Shown: positions 54,558-63,576 of the stretch, in pieces
How positions within the stretch are numbered: position 1 is the first letter of the stretch
Layout: the number at the start of each line of letters is the position of its first letter
Source: Snodgrassella communis
Lineage (GTDB): Bacteria > Pseudomonadota > Gammaproteobacteria > Burkholderiales > Neisseriaceae
NCBI RefSeq assembly: GCF_914768045.1
Contig: NZ_CAJZCD010000003.1
Location: forward strand, 1 to 64,000
Direction: 5' to 3'
Length of the DNA: 64,000 nt
Notes under the pieces: generated by a model
The model's database searches: none
Told to the model about the DNA's origin: nothing
The model's input: only the letters and a program-made list of their open reading frames with translations
Program-made: the position numbers and the translations under genes

Positions 54558-55475
54558 ATGGCAGAACCAAATGCAGAGCTTTTGAAAGCGTTGACCATAT
54601 CGCTGCGCAAGGAGTTCCAGAACGGCTTGGCACGCGTCAAGCCTACATGGCCAGCAGTTGCCATGCTTATTCCATCAACAACGGACAGCAATGTTTATTC
54701 ATGGCTCGGCTCAATGCCGAATATGAAAGAATGGGTTGGAGAACGTGTCATTAATTTAGTGAGCCAATCTGCCTTTCGCATTGAAAATAAACTGTTTGAG
54801 GGCACTGTTGCCGTGCCGCGTACAGCCATGGAAGATGACCAACTCGGTAATTATCGGATGATGTCCCAACAGTTGGGCTTCAACGCCGGACTACTGCCAG
54901 ACCAAACGGTATGGCCATTACTGTCAGAAGGCATCAACGAAAAGTGCTATGACGGCCAATGTTTTTTTGATGAAGAACATCCAGTATACGCCAAGTCAGA
55001 TGGTAGTGGTGATGTTACTCACCAGTCTAATCTGACAATTGGCACTGCGAACAGTGCCCCGACATGGTATGTTATTGATGATGTGAATGTATTCAAACCT
55101 CTTATCTGGCAGGAACGTGCTGCACCAGATCTGGACACTAAAGATAACAGTGCGGAATCTGATCATGTGTTTCTGTTAGACCAGTATTTATACGGTGCCC
55201 GCGCACGTGGTAATGCCGGTTATGGTTTTTGGCAGCTGGCACACGCCGCAGTCAAGACGCCACTAACTGCGGAAAATCTGGATGCGGTCATCCTCAAAAT
55301 GAGGAAGCTTAAAGCTGACGGTGGCAACAGTCTGCTTATCAGACCCACCAAGCTTATTGTACCGCCAGAACTGGAAACTACAGCAAAAGAGCTATTGGAA
55401 ATGCAGATAATTAACGGCACAACCAATATCAGGGCAGGCACTCTAAAAGTACATACTGAATTGTTCTTGAAATAA
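54558..55475 (+). CDS. Major capsid protein (Mu gpT)
   Basis: 305 residues, standard gpT size, with SLRKEFQNGLARVKPTWPAVA, WLGSMPNMKEWVGERVI and FFDEEHPVY, all typical of the Mu-like major head subunit (HK97 fold). Preceded by GAGGAAGG. A hairpin CAGGCAG/CTGCCTG (55482-55500) follows; its T run is on the minus strand, so it would terminate leftward rather than rightward transcription. Confidence 0.93.
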   Translation: MAEPNAELLKALTISLRKEFQNGLARVKPTWPAVAMLIPSTTDSNVYSWLGSMPNMKEWVGERVINLVSQSAFRIENKLFEGTVAVPRTAMEDDQLGNYRMMSQQLGFNAGLLPDQTVWPLLSEGINEKCYDGQCFFDEEHPVYAKSDGSGDVTHQSNLTIGTANSAPTWYVIDDVNVFKPLIWQERAAPDLDTKDNSAESDHVFLLDQYLYGARARGNAGYGFWQLAHAAVKTPLTAENLDAVILKMRKLKADGGNSLLIRPTKLIVPPELETTAKELLEMQIINGTTNIRAGTLKVHTELFLK

Positions 55476-55513
55476 AAAAATCAGGCAGCTTGGCTGCCTG
55501 TGGAGAAAATACG

Positions 55514-55855
55514 ATGACAAAGAAAAAAACACCCGAAGAAAAAAATAAACTGGCCGGTACTGATGCTGGTACTGATGCCGGTACTGATGCCAGTAAAATG
55601 GATAGCAAAGCTGTGGAAAATTGGGCTGTAAGCCGACGCGAACCAGATGATGCCAGCAAAGCGCAGATAGTAGCTGTACGCACCTTGGATGGAAGTGAGC
55701 GTACATACTGGCGTCGTGGAATTCAATTCAATAATCAGTGGAAGCTATTGCAGCGTATGGAGGTTAAGACCCAGGAAGACTGGATGCGCATTGTGACAGA
55801 TTCGCAACTGGAAATACGGGCAGTGGTGAACGAAGATACCGGGAATGTCTTATGA
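55514..55855 (+). CDS. Mu gp35-like protein with GTDA repeats
   Basis: 113 residues from ATG 55514 behind GTGGAG. Residues ~15-26 are three tandem GTDA units coded by a 12-base repeat (55556-55591). The C-terminal part (RTYWRRGIQFNNQW...LEIRAVVNED) resembles Mu gp35, a small head/neck protein. It overlaps the next gene by four bases. Confidence 0.7.
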   Translation: MTKKKTPEEKNKLAGTDAGTDAGTDASKMDSKAVENWAVSRREPDDASKAQIVAVRTLDGSERTYWRRGIQFNNQWKLLQRMEVKTQEDWMRIVTDSQLEIRAVVNEDTGNVL

Positions 55856-56268
55856 GCTATGCCACTGTAGCAGACATGGTTGCCCGTTTTGGTGAAGACA
55901 CCATGATTCAGCTAACTGACCAGCAACGAACCGGCGAAGTGAATCATGATGCAGCACAACTGGCACTGGAAGATGCCACCGCAGAAATTAACGGCTATCT
56001 GGGACGTTACCCCCTGCCATTTGCTGAAATTCCGCCCATTTTAACCCGGCTTTGCTGTGATATCGCCCGCTATCGTTTATGCAGTACCAGTGATGTATTA
56101 ATGAATGAAGACATTTTGAATAAATACAGGGTTGATGCGCTGGGTATGTTAAAGAGCATTGCCAACGGACTGGTAACACTGGGTGTAAAAACAGACGGCG
56201 CACAGGTTGATACTGGTGATGTAGTTGAGTTTGCCCCCGGTAGCGGGCGAGTTTTCGGGCGCAGGTGA
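55852..56268 (+). CDS. Neck/connector protein (DUF1320, Mu gp36)
   Basis: 138 residues with MVARFGEDTMIQLTDQQ and EDATAEINGYLGRYPLP, the DUF1320 signature, likely a head-tail adaptor. Coupled by ATGA overlaps on both sides. Confidence 0.88.
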   Translation: MSYATVADMVARFGEDTMIQLTDQQRTGEVNHDAAQLALEDATAEINGYLGRYPLPFAEIPPILTRLCCDIARYRLCSTSDVLMNEDILNKYRVDALGMLKSIANGLVTLGVKTDGAQVDTGDVVEFAPGSGRVFGRR

Positions 56269-56930
56269 TGATTACTGCAATTGAAAATGCCATTGTTGAA
56301 CGGCTTAAATCCGGTTTGGGCAGGATGGTGCAGGAAGTCAAATGCTATGGCGGTGAACTGGATAGCGAAAGCTGGGCACGGGCAATCGGACGTGTGCCTG
56401 CTGTCTGGGTTGCCTATGGTGGTGCAAAAGTAAGCACCAAAAATCTGGCACATGCCCGCTATGAGCAATCAGCCACTTTTGCAGTAATGTGTGCCACGCG
56501 GTCACTACGCAGTGAACAGGCCGGCCGGCAAGGTGGTGCCAGTATGCGGGAAGTTGGCAGCAATACCCTGATTTATGCTGTATTGCGGCTGCTATCAGGA
56601 CAACGGCTAGACGGACGCCTGAACAGTTTCGGGCTAATTCCAAAAAATGTGCGCATCATACTTAAAAATGCTTATGTTTCAAATGGTGCATTAAGTGTTG
56701 TATCAATTGAATTTAATGCTAACTGGCCATTTGAGGCACTGGAAAACGGTCGTTACCCTGAACTGGTCACAGACCCGGATGACCCAGATTATATCTTTAG
56801 CCAGTACGGTGCCCAGCAGTCAGCAACCGATGCAGATTTTAATACCATGACGGCATTAATTCTTGATGAAAACACCGGCGCACAAATCGACACTAATCTG
56901 GACATGAAAGACAATCAAAATGAAAGTTAA
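56265..56930 (+). CDS. DUF1834-type tail terminator-like protein (Mu gp37)
   Basis: 221 residues with AIENAIVERLKSGLGRMV at the N-terminus and RVPAVWVAYGG, like the DUF1834/gp37 family that sits between gp36 and gp38 in Mu. The last ~40 residues are acidic and low in complexity. It overlaps the next gene by 11 bases. Confidence 0.82.
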   Translation: MMITAIENAIVERLKSGLGRMVQEVKCYGGELDSESWARAIGRVPAVWVAYGGAKVSTKNLAHARYEQSATFAVMCATRSLRSEQAGRQGGASMREVGSNTLIYAVLRLLSGQRLDGRLNSFGLIPKNVRIILKNAYVSNGALSVVSIEFNANWPFEALENGRYPELVTDPDDPDYIFSQYGAQQSATDADFNTMTALILDENTGAQIDTNLDMKDNQNES

Positions 56931-57108
56931 AGCAGCACCGGGCTTGCGTGTGCCTACAGAAGACCGCGCCAATGCCTATATTGAACAGACACCGGTCGAT
57001 GTGCCGATGTCATTATATTACCGCAGGCTGGTCGCAGATGGTGATTTAATCCGTCTGCCTGATGAATTATCACCGGCGGGTAAAAAAGGAGGTGGTAAAA
57101 ATGACTGA
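56920..57108 (+). CDS. DUF2635 small tail protein (Mu gp38)
   Basis: 62 residues: KVKAAPGLRVPTED at the start and YYRRLVADGDLIRLP are the DUF2635 pattern. The C-terminus is Lys/Gly-rich (GKKGGGK) and its codons carry the GGAGG ribosome site of the sheath gene. Confidence 0.85.
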   Translation: MKVKAAPGLRVPTEDRANAYIEQTPVDVPMSLYYRRLVADGDLIRLPDELSPAGKKGGGKND

Positions 57109-58513
57109 ACAAATCCAGTTTGACACCGTACCCGGCAGCATCCGCGTACCCGGGCGTTATATTGAATTCAATACCCGCACAGCGGTACGAGGCCTGCCCA
57201 CCAATCCGCAAAAAATGCTGCTGATTGCGCCGATGTTACCCACCGGAACGCAGCCACCGTTAACGCCAATATCATTATTTAGTGATGCCGAAGCTGCTGA
57301 CCTGTTTGGTGCCGGCTCATGGGCACACCGTTGCGTCACACAGGCGTTCACCAATAACAAGTATCTTGATTTAACCGTTATTGGCGTGGCTGATGCAGAT
57401 GCAGGTGTTGCTGCTACGGCCGGTGTGACCCTAACCGGTACCGCATCCGGTGTGGGTGTGGCCACCGTGGCCATTGGCGGCACTGATTATCAGGTAGCAG
57501 TTGCCAGTGGTGAAAACGCCGCTGCAATTGCCGGCCGTCTGGCCAATGTCATCAATGTACCTGATGCACTGGTTACTGCCGTGGCCAATGAGGGACAAAT
57601 CAAGCTGACGGCCAAGAATAAAGGCACTATTGGTAATGAGATTGCCATCACCGCGCGGATAACAGCCAGTGATGTAGTAGCCACAGTAACAGCCTTTAAA
57701 GATGGTGATGTTAATGCTGATATCAGCCCTGCCTTGGACCGAGTAGCCGGCAAGCGTTATCACATTATCTGCAATGTGTATGCTGATAACAAAAATGCCA
57801 AAGCCCTTGCTGACCACGTAAATTCCGTATCCAACGCGATAGAAAAGCGTGGCTGTATCGGTGTGATGGGCTGGCGCGGGACGTTGGCCAGCGGCACCAC
57901 ATTTGCCGGACAGTTAAATGATGGCAGGATTACCATTGCATGGTACAAAAATGCCATTGAAAGCAACGCGATTATTGCTGCTGGCTATGCAGCCGTGCTG
58001 GCCTTTGAAGAAGACCCAGCCAAGCCATTAAACACGCTGGAAATTAAAGGACTGACCGTCACGTCTGATGCCGACTGGCCACTGTTTGCCGAGTTCAATA
58101 ATGCCCTTTACAACGGCCTAACACCGTTACAGGTGGTTACCAATAAAGTGCAGATTATGCGTGCTGTGTCCACCTATACTAAAAACGCTACCGGTACCGA
58201 TGACCCGGCACTGCTGGATATTACCACCATTCGTACACTGGACTATGTTCGCGATGCCATAAACCAGCGCATTGCCTTACGTTTTCCACGTGACAAGCTG
58301 TCAGATAAAACACCGCGGCGTGTTCGCTCGGAAATACTGGATGTACTCAACCAGTGCGAAGATGCCGAAATTCTGGAAGCGGTAATGAGCAATAAAGAAA
58401 ACCTGATTGTGCAGCGAAACGGCAGCGACCCTAACCGACTGGACGCCGTTATCCCTGCCGATGTGGTCAATGGGCTGCATGTATTTGCCGGCCGGGTTGA
58501 CCTGTACCTGTAA
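57101..58513 (+). CDS. Contractile tail sheath protein (Mu gpL)
   Basis: 470 residues from ATG 57101, with GGAGG just upstream inside gp38. The N-terminal PGSIRVPGRYIEFNTRTA and the C-terminal region (RDAINQRIALRFPRDKLSD, VRSEILDVLNQCEDAEILE) are typical Mu-type sheath. Residues ~100-190 form an inserted Ala/Thr/Val-rich domain. It makes the phage contractile (myovirus). Confidence 0.93.
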   Translation: MTEQIQFDTVPGSIRVPGRYIEFNTRTAVRGLPTNPQKMLLIAPMLPTGTQPPLTPISLFSDAEAADLFGAGSWAHRCVTQAFTNNKYLDLTVIGVADADAGVAATAGVTLTGTASGVGVATVAIGGTDYQVAVASGENAAAIAGRLANVINVPDALVTAVANEGQIKLTAKNKGTIGNEIAITARITASDVVATVTAFKDGDVNADISPALDRVAGKRYHIICNVYADNKNAKALADHVNSVSNAIEKRGCIGVMGWRGTLASGTTFAGQLNDGRITIAWYKNAIESNAIIAAGYAAVLAFEEDPAKPLNTLEIKGLTVTSDADWPLFAEFNNALYNGLTPLQVVTNKVQIMRAVSTYTKNATGTDDPALLDITTIRTLDYVRDAINQRIALRFPRDKLSDKTPRRVRSEILDVLNQCEDAEILEAVMSNKENLIVQRNGSDPNRLDAVIPADVVNGLHVFAGRVDLYL

Positions 58514-58582
58514 CCCTGACAGAACTAAACGGACAGCGTGATTAATTCTTGATTATGCTGTCCACATCAGAGAGAGATAATT

Positions 58583-58969
58583 ATGGCAAGAAATACTGAC
58601 GCTACATATGTCGGTGCGGTAGTCATGGAAGTAAATGGCCGTGAGGTGGAAATCATCAGCATCAAGCCCAAGACCACCACCGGGCGCAAAGTAGTGAAAA
58701 CCATGAACCGCCGAGGCAAGGCACGTGGCTATGCAGACGGTGTAACAGAATACAGCCTTAGCCTGACTGCTGCTGTACCTTTCGATGGTACAGAAATCGA
58801 CTGGGAAAATATTACCAAGGCAAAGATTACCATTTTCCCCATTAATGCGGAGGAGAAGCGCACCAGTTATTTACACTGCTTTTCAACTGAATGCTCAGAG
58901 CAGTATGAGGTAGAGAATGAGGCGCGTATTGATATTGAAATGATTGCACTGGATAAGGTGACAGAATAA
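58583..58969 (+). CDS. Tail tube protein (Mu gpM)
   Basis: 128 residues. GAVVMEVNGREVEIISIKPK, TMNRRGKARGYADGV and DWENITKAKITIFP fit the Mu tail tube family. It is the inner tube inside the sheath. Its TAA overlaps the next ATG (TAATG). Confidence 0.88.
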   Translation: MARNTDATYVGAVVMEVNGREVEIISIKPKTTTGRKVVKTMNRRGKARGYADGVTEYSLSLTAAVPFDGTEIDWENITKAKITIFPINAEEKRTSYLHCFSTECSEQYEVENEARIDIEMIALDKVTE

Positions 58970-59322
58970 TGCTGACAGAAAACGCCAAACTGATATGCGG
59001 GCTGGACTACAACGGCCAAACCTACTATGACTACAGTCTCAGACCCATCACACTGGTGCAGGAAATGGCGCTGATGGATGAACTGGACGCTAGCACCGAC
59101 AAGCCCACTGGCGAAAGGCAGGCCGAGATTCTGGAAACACTGGCCTATGTGACTAAAATGATTACCATCAAAGGCATTGACCCGGCAGATGTTACCGTGG
59201 ATTTTCTGCTGAATAATCTGTTTTCTATTGATTATAATGGTATTGTTGAGACGGTTAAGCGTTTAAATGCAAAGTTCAGCGCCGCTGGCCAGTCAGAAGA
59301 ATTAAACCCGGAAGCGGCGTAA
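58969..59322 (+). CDS. Tail assembly chaperone, short form (Mu gp41)
   Basis: 117 residues ending at TAA 59322; ITLVQEMALMDELDAS marks the family position. The heptamer A AAC CCG (59304-59310, in frame X XXY YYZ) lies four codons before the stop. A -1 slip there would enter an open frame to 59567, making the long chaperone. Paired short and long chaperones before the tape measure gene are standard in Mu and lambda-type tails. Confidence 0.88.
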   Translation: MLTENAKLICGLDYNGQTYYDYSLRPITLVQEMALMDELDASTDKPTGERQAEILETLAYVTKMITIKGIDPADVTVDFLLNNLFSIDYNGIVETVKRLNAKFSAAGQSEELNPEAA

Positions 59323-59567
59323 AACGCATCAGTTATCAAGTAGCGCATCAGAACTACCGGCAGGCATGCATCATTTTAGCCAAGGTAATGCTGACACCGG
59401 AAGCAGTAGGCAATATGTGTCATGCCGAGCTGTCTGCATGGATTGACAGCGTACTGGAAAGCATGGGGGTGCAGCCGGAAAAAGAAATCATATCATTACG
59501 GCGGCGTCCCCAAAAAAACGAGGTAGCCAAAACCGGTACAAAAGATAGCACCAGTAACAGCCAATAA
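59307..59567 (+). CDS. -1 frameshift extension of the tail assembly chaperone (Mu gp41-42 fusion)
   Basis: In the -1 frame after the slippery heptamer an open frame of about 86 codons runs to TAA 59565-59567. It encodes VKRISYQVAHQNYRQACIIL and later LSAWIDSVLESMGVQPEKE, then a basic tail. It has no start codon of its own at its beginning, consistent with expression only by frameshifting. The long product would join gp41 to this domain. Confidence 0.8.
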   Translation, partial: PGSGVKRISYQVAHQNYRQACIILAKVMLTPEAVGNMCHAELSAWIDSVLESMGVQPEKEIISLRRRPQKNEVAKTGTKDSTSNSQ

Positions 59568-59631
59568 CAAAACCATTGACTGGTCACTGCTGATTTAGGT
59601 TAAGATAAGCTACAACAGCATCCAGTTACCG

Positions 59632-59654
59632 ATATCCCGCCCTGTGCGGGATAT
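59632..59654 (+). terminator. Hairpin after the chaperone genes
   Basis: A 9-bp stem ATATCCCGC/GCGGGATAT with a 5-base loop; weak T tail (TGTTATTG). Confidence 0.5.
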
Positions 59655-59686
59655 TGTTATTGGTGCTGAACACGAACAGCTTATTT

Positions 59687-59744
59687 AAACACGCTTTAAA
59701 CCGGCAGAATAGCACTATTAATCTGCATTTAAAGCGTGTTTTTT
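59687..59744 (+). terminator. Long stem-loop with T run touching the tape-measure start
   Basis: A 14-bp perfect outer stem (59687-59700 with 59728-59741) encloses a smaller GCAGA/TCTGC stem and is followed by TTT. The tape-measure ATG is at 59746. It looks like an intrinsic terminator but must be read through for tail genes to be expressed. Confidence 0.7.
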
Positions 59745-59745
59745 C

Positions 59746-62244
59746 ATGTCATCCGATTCCAAAATGAAGCTTACCCTGACCCTTGGAGCCAAGGACAGCG
59801 GTGCCAGTACAGCGTTAAAAAAGCTGGAGACAGACGTCAAAACGCTGGCAACCACTACCACACAGGAAACCAAAAAATCAGGTGCTGAGCAGGTGCGGGT
59901 AATTCGTACCGTAGAAAGAGAGCAACGGCAGGCAGCTGGCGCACGTGCGCGGCTGGGCATCCGCTCAGAACAGGAAATACGGCGCGAAATTAACCGCACA
60001 CAGCAGGCATACGCAGCATTAGCTTCCAGTGGCAAGGCTTCGCAGCGTGAAATGCAGCGCGCAGCCACTGTAACGCGAGCACGGATACGTGAACTGAATG
60101 CCGAGATGGGCAAATCATCCAAATTTGCCGGTGCTATGAAATGGGGCAAGGCTGGTGGCGCGCTGATTGCCGGTGGTGTTGGCGCAGCGATGATGCTAAA
60201 AGACCCAATAGAAAAGCGGCGTAATTTTGATTTAAATTTGGCCTATGCCGCCAATACAGCCTATTCAGACCGCGATTCCAAAGGACGGATTGCCGGCAAG
60301 CAGGAATTGTATGATGTGGTAAAAAAAACCGTTACCGAACAGGGTGGCTCAAGAGACCAAGCACTGGATGCGCTCAATTCCATGATTGCATCGGGTACTG
60401 TTGAAGTAGATACAGCCAAGCAGCTATTACCGGTAATTCAGCGCGCGTCAGTAGCATCTGGGGCAGACAGTAACGAAGTGGCGCAGATTGCCATCAGTGC
60501 CATGCAGCAGTATCACATAAAACCCGAAGAAGTCGGGCTGGCACTTGATAAAGCGATGGCTGCCGGACAGGCCGGACAGTTTGAATTAAACGACATGGCC
60601 AAGTGGCTGCCACAGGCGATGGCTGCCACTGCCAATGGCGGTATGAATGGCATGAAAGATTTTGATGTGTTGCTGCGCTCATTGCAGCAGACACGTATCA
60701 CTGCCGGCTCAGCTGACGAGGGAGGCAATAACTTTGTCAATCTGGCCGCTAAAATTACTTCCGCAGACGCAGTGACAAAATTCCAAAAAGCGGAATACAT
60801 CGACAAAAAGGGCAAAAAGCATAGCGGTATTGACCTGACCCAGTCCCTGCTTAAACGCAAGCAAAAAGGTGAAAATACGCTGGATGCGTTCATGAACATT
60901 GTTGATGAATACATGTCCAGCAACAAGCAGTATCAGGACTTGCAGAAAAAAATCGCCGTGTCCAAGAATGACACAGACAAAAAGCAGTTACTGGAACAGC
61001 AGGCCACGATTTTAAGCGGTACAGCGGTGGGTGAACTTGTATCAGACCGGCAGGCACTGATGGCGTTGCTGGCCATCAAAAATAACAAGGATTTTGGTAA
61101 TGATGTAATGAAAGAATTACAGAATGCCAAAGGTACCGTAGATACTGCGCATGCGGTTATTCAGGATACCACCTTTGCCAAAAAACAGAACTTTGACAAC
61201 ACCAAAGACTTTGGTGCCATGGAATCACTCAAAGGCATGGATGAAGCCCTCGGTGATGTTAATCAGAAACTGGCAGACTATGGCAACAAATATCCCGAAC
61301 TGGGCAAAATGATAGGCGGGACATCAGTGGCCTTTGGTGCCCTGACTACAGCAGCCATGGCCGCTGCCGGCTCATTGGGATTAATGTCACTAGGAGGCAT
61401 GGGCAAGGGTAAATTGGGCAAAGTGGGCAAGCTGGCTAAAGGCGGTGGCTTTCTGGCCAAAACCGGCAATGCAGCCAAAGCAGCCGGCAGTAAAGTATGG
61501 TCGGCCGGCACTAAAGTGGCATCAGGTGGAGCCAAAGGCACGGCCTCAGCGGCGGGAAAAGTGGCCAAAGGCGCAGGTAAAGTGATTATCAAGGGTGGCG
61601 GCAAACTGGGGGGCCCTGCCGGTGCTGTCATTACTGTAGGCATTGGCGGCTATAACGCCTATCAGATTGCTCACGATAACACGCTTAATGCAGAACAAAA
61701 GAAGAACGAGCAAATCAAAAACGCAAGTGAAACTAGTGGCGCACTGGCCGGAATGGCTGCCGGAGCCACGGCCGGCGCTGTTATTGGCTCATTTGTCCCC
61801 GTGGTAGGTACAGCCATCGGCGGCTTTATTGGCAGCATTATCGGCGGTATTGGCGGGGCATTTATGGGTAAAAAAGCCGGTGAAGAACTGACCAGTATTC
61901 GCCCGCATGAAACACGCTATACACCGGAGAGCATGCATGCCGCACAAATGGCCGGCATCATGCCACAGCCGGGGCAAATGAATTCACGTTTTGATGTTGG
62001 CAACATACAGCCCACAGCACTGGCCGCAGATAAAGTGCAGCCGGCGATAATACAGCAAACGGCCGATTTTCAGGCTGCAATGCAGACCAACAGCAGCGAG
62101 CTGGGTGCGCGCCTTGAGCGCATTAACAGTACGTTGGCTTCACAGCAACAGATTATACGCAACGAAATCAGTCTGTCGGTGGATGGCAGAATTATTGCTG
62201 AACAGGTATCAGAACGTCAGCTACAGATGTTTGGCAGAGGGTAA
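59746..62244 (+). CDS. Tail tape measure protein
   Basis: 832 residues, which sets tail length. The N-terminal part is helical and basic; the middle is a TP901-type core domain with QGGSRDQALDALNSMIASGT and similar. Ala/Gly-rich hydrophobic segments lie near residues 525-560 and 660-715 (GAVIGSFVPVVGTAIGGFIG), as expected for a protein that enters the host membrane on ejection. The Lys-Gly-rich stretch near 550-625 is low in complexity. There is no ribosome site; the start abuts a hairpin. Confidence 0.9.
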   Translation: MSSDSKMKLTLTLGAKDSGASTALKKLETDVKTLATTTTQETKKSGAEQVRVIRTVEREQRQAAGARARLGIRSEQEIRREINRTQQAYAALASSGKASQREMQRAATVTRARIRELNAEMGKSSKFAGAMKWGKAGGALIAGGVGAAMMLKDPIEKRRNFDLNLAYAANTAYSDRDSKGRIAGKQELYDVVKKTVTEQGGSRDQALDALNSMIASGTVEVDTAKQLLPVIQRASVASGADSNEVAQIAISAMQQYHIKPEEVGLALDKAMAAGQAGQFELNDMAKWLPQAMAATANGGMNGMKDFDVLLRSLQQTRITAGSADEGGNNFVNLAAKITSADAVTKFQKAEYIDKKGKKHSGIDLTQSLLKRKQKGENTLDAFMNIVDEYMSSNKQYQDLQKKIAVSKNDTDKKQLLEQQATILSGTAVGELVSDRQALMALLAIKNNKDFGNDVMKELQNAKGTVDTAHAVIQDTTFAKKQNFDNTKDFGAMESLKGMDEALGDVNQKLADYGNKYPELGKMIGGTSVAFGALTTAAMAAAGSLGLMSLGGMGKGKLGKVGKLAKGGGFLAKTGNAAKAAGSKVWSAGTKVASGGAKGTASAAGKVAKGAGKVIIKGGGKLGGPAGAVITVGIGGYNAYQIAHDNTLNAEQKKNEQIKNASETSGALAGMAAGATAGAVIGSFVPVVGTAIGGFIGSIIGGIGGAFMGKKAGEELTSIRPHETRYTPESMHAAQMAGIMPQPGQMNSRFDVGNIQPTALAADKVQPAIIQQTADFQAAMQTNSSELGARLERINSTLASQQQIIRNEISLSVDGRIIAEQVSERQLQMFGRG

Positions 62245-62247
62245 AGC

Positions 62248-63576
62248 ATGGTGGCATGGACAAACAATTTACAGCCGGCCAGTTATAAAAATATTGGCTT
62301 TGATGTATTGTCAATCAATGACAGCAACAGCAAAGTACTGGCGGAACATGGCCGGCCATTTGCTGCCGGTACGGATTTGGAAGACATGGGCACACAGGGA
62401 CGGCAGTGTCAGATATCAGCCGTCTATTTTGGTGCCAACTTTGATACCCGCCTGTTGAAGTTGCTCAAGGCACTGGAAGAACCGGGCGCAGGTGTATTGA
62501 TACATCCGATATTTGGCGTGATGCAGGACATGATTGCAACCAGCTGGTCATTTCGTACCGAAGCTGACAATGTGAATTATGTTGCCATTGATGTGACCTT
62601 TCGCGAGACTAAAGAATCACAGCCGATTTTTCTGTTTGAAAATACTTTTTTAAGCAAGATTGAGGAAATAATCAGTACGCTGGATGGTTATACCCAGCAG
62701 CTGCTGGAATATGTTGATGCCATCATGAGCGTCAAGAATGCTGTCTCAGCTATTTGGGGCAGTGCCAATGGCTTGTATGCAGCCTTTTGTGGTGTGGTTG
62801 GCAGTGTGTGCAGATTCTTTGACCTTGACCCGCTGCCCTATTTTACCGGTGGTATCTTTTCTGCTGCCTCATTTGGGCAGGACGCAGCAAGGCTGACCCG
62901 GTCACTGGCCGATATGGTCAGCGATGGACTAAACAATGATGCAGGCCACGGGACAGACAGCTTAACAACTCAGCAAATGTACGACGTACTAACTAATCGC
63001 GTCGATGAACTAAACAGAATACCGGAGCAAATCCTCACCACAGAGGATACCGGCGACAATAGCGATGAGGCCGGTAATCATGTGCGCAGAGTTACATCAC
63101 AGCAAATGCGACCAGTAGCACAGGCATTGCAGTTAATCAGCATTAATATATTGCTGCAAATCACCATCGAACTGATAGAACAGGATAGTGACGAGGTAAC
63201 GGCCAGCGAGTTAATGCACATCAATAATGATATGCGCAAACGCATACAGACAGCCATAGATGAACTGCGCACCACCTACTGCACCGCAACGGCTGCAAAA
63301 AGCCCAGAGGCCGCAAACATTTACACACAAGTTACCCTGACCAGTGCACGGCTCAAGGATGGCGCAGCGCAGCTTAACGCCCTGATTATGGCTGTCATCA
63401 ATCAAAAGCCGCCGTTGCGCGTTAAGCCCGCCGGTATGGACGGGAGCATCCACCAGATTGCCCATGCCTTTTACGGCGATATGCAGCGCGCAGCTGAGCT
63501 GATGCGTCTCAATCCACACCTCAAGCACCCGGCATTTATTCAGCGTAACGACTGGATTAATTACTATGTCAAATAA
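62248..63576 (+). CDS. DNA circularisation / tail protein N (Mu gpN)
   Basis: 442 residues behind AGAGGG. The N-terminal LQPASYKNIGFDVLSIND and GRPFAAGTDLEDMG region is the family signature, followed by helical parts and a C-terminal LysM-like end (GSIHQIAHAFYGDMQRAAEL then HPAFIQRNDWINYYV). In Mu it is a baseplate-associated tail protein. It overlaps gpP by 11 bases. Confidence 0.9.
   Translation: MVAWTNNLQPASYKNIGFDVLSINDSNSKVLAEHGRPFAAGTDLEDMGTQGRQCQISAVYFGANFDTRLLKLLKALEEPGAGVLIHPIFGVMQDMIATSWSFRTEADNVNYVAIDVTFRETKESQPIFLFENTFLSKIEEIISTLDGYTQQLLEYVDAIMSVKNAVSAIWGSANGLYAAFCGVVGSVCRFFDLDPLPYFTGGIFSAASFGQDAARLTRSLADMVSDGLNNDAGHGTDSLTTQQMYDVLTNRVDELNRIPEQILTTEDTGDNSDEAGNHVRRVTSQQMRPVAQALQLISINILLQITIELIEQDSDEVTASELMHINNDMRKRIQTAIDELRTTYCTATAAKSPEAANIYTQVTLTSARLKDGAAQLNALIMAVINQKPPLRVKPAGMDGSIHQIAHAFYGDMQRAAELMRLNPHLKHPAFIQRNDWINYYVK

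Noticed and set aside
62105-62458. 117-codon frame across the tape measure/gpN junction
   Set aside because: Shadow of two well supported genes in other frames.
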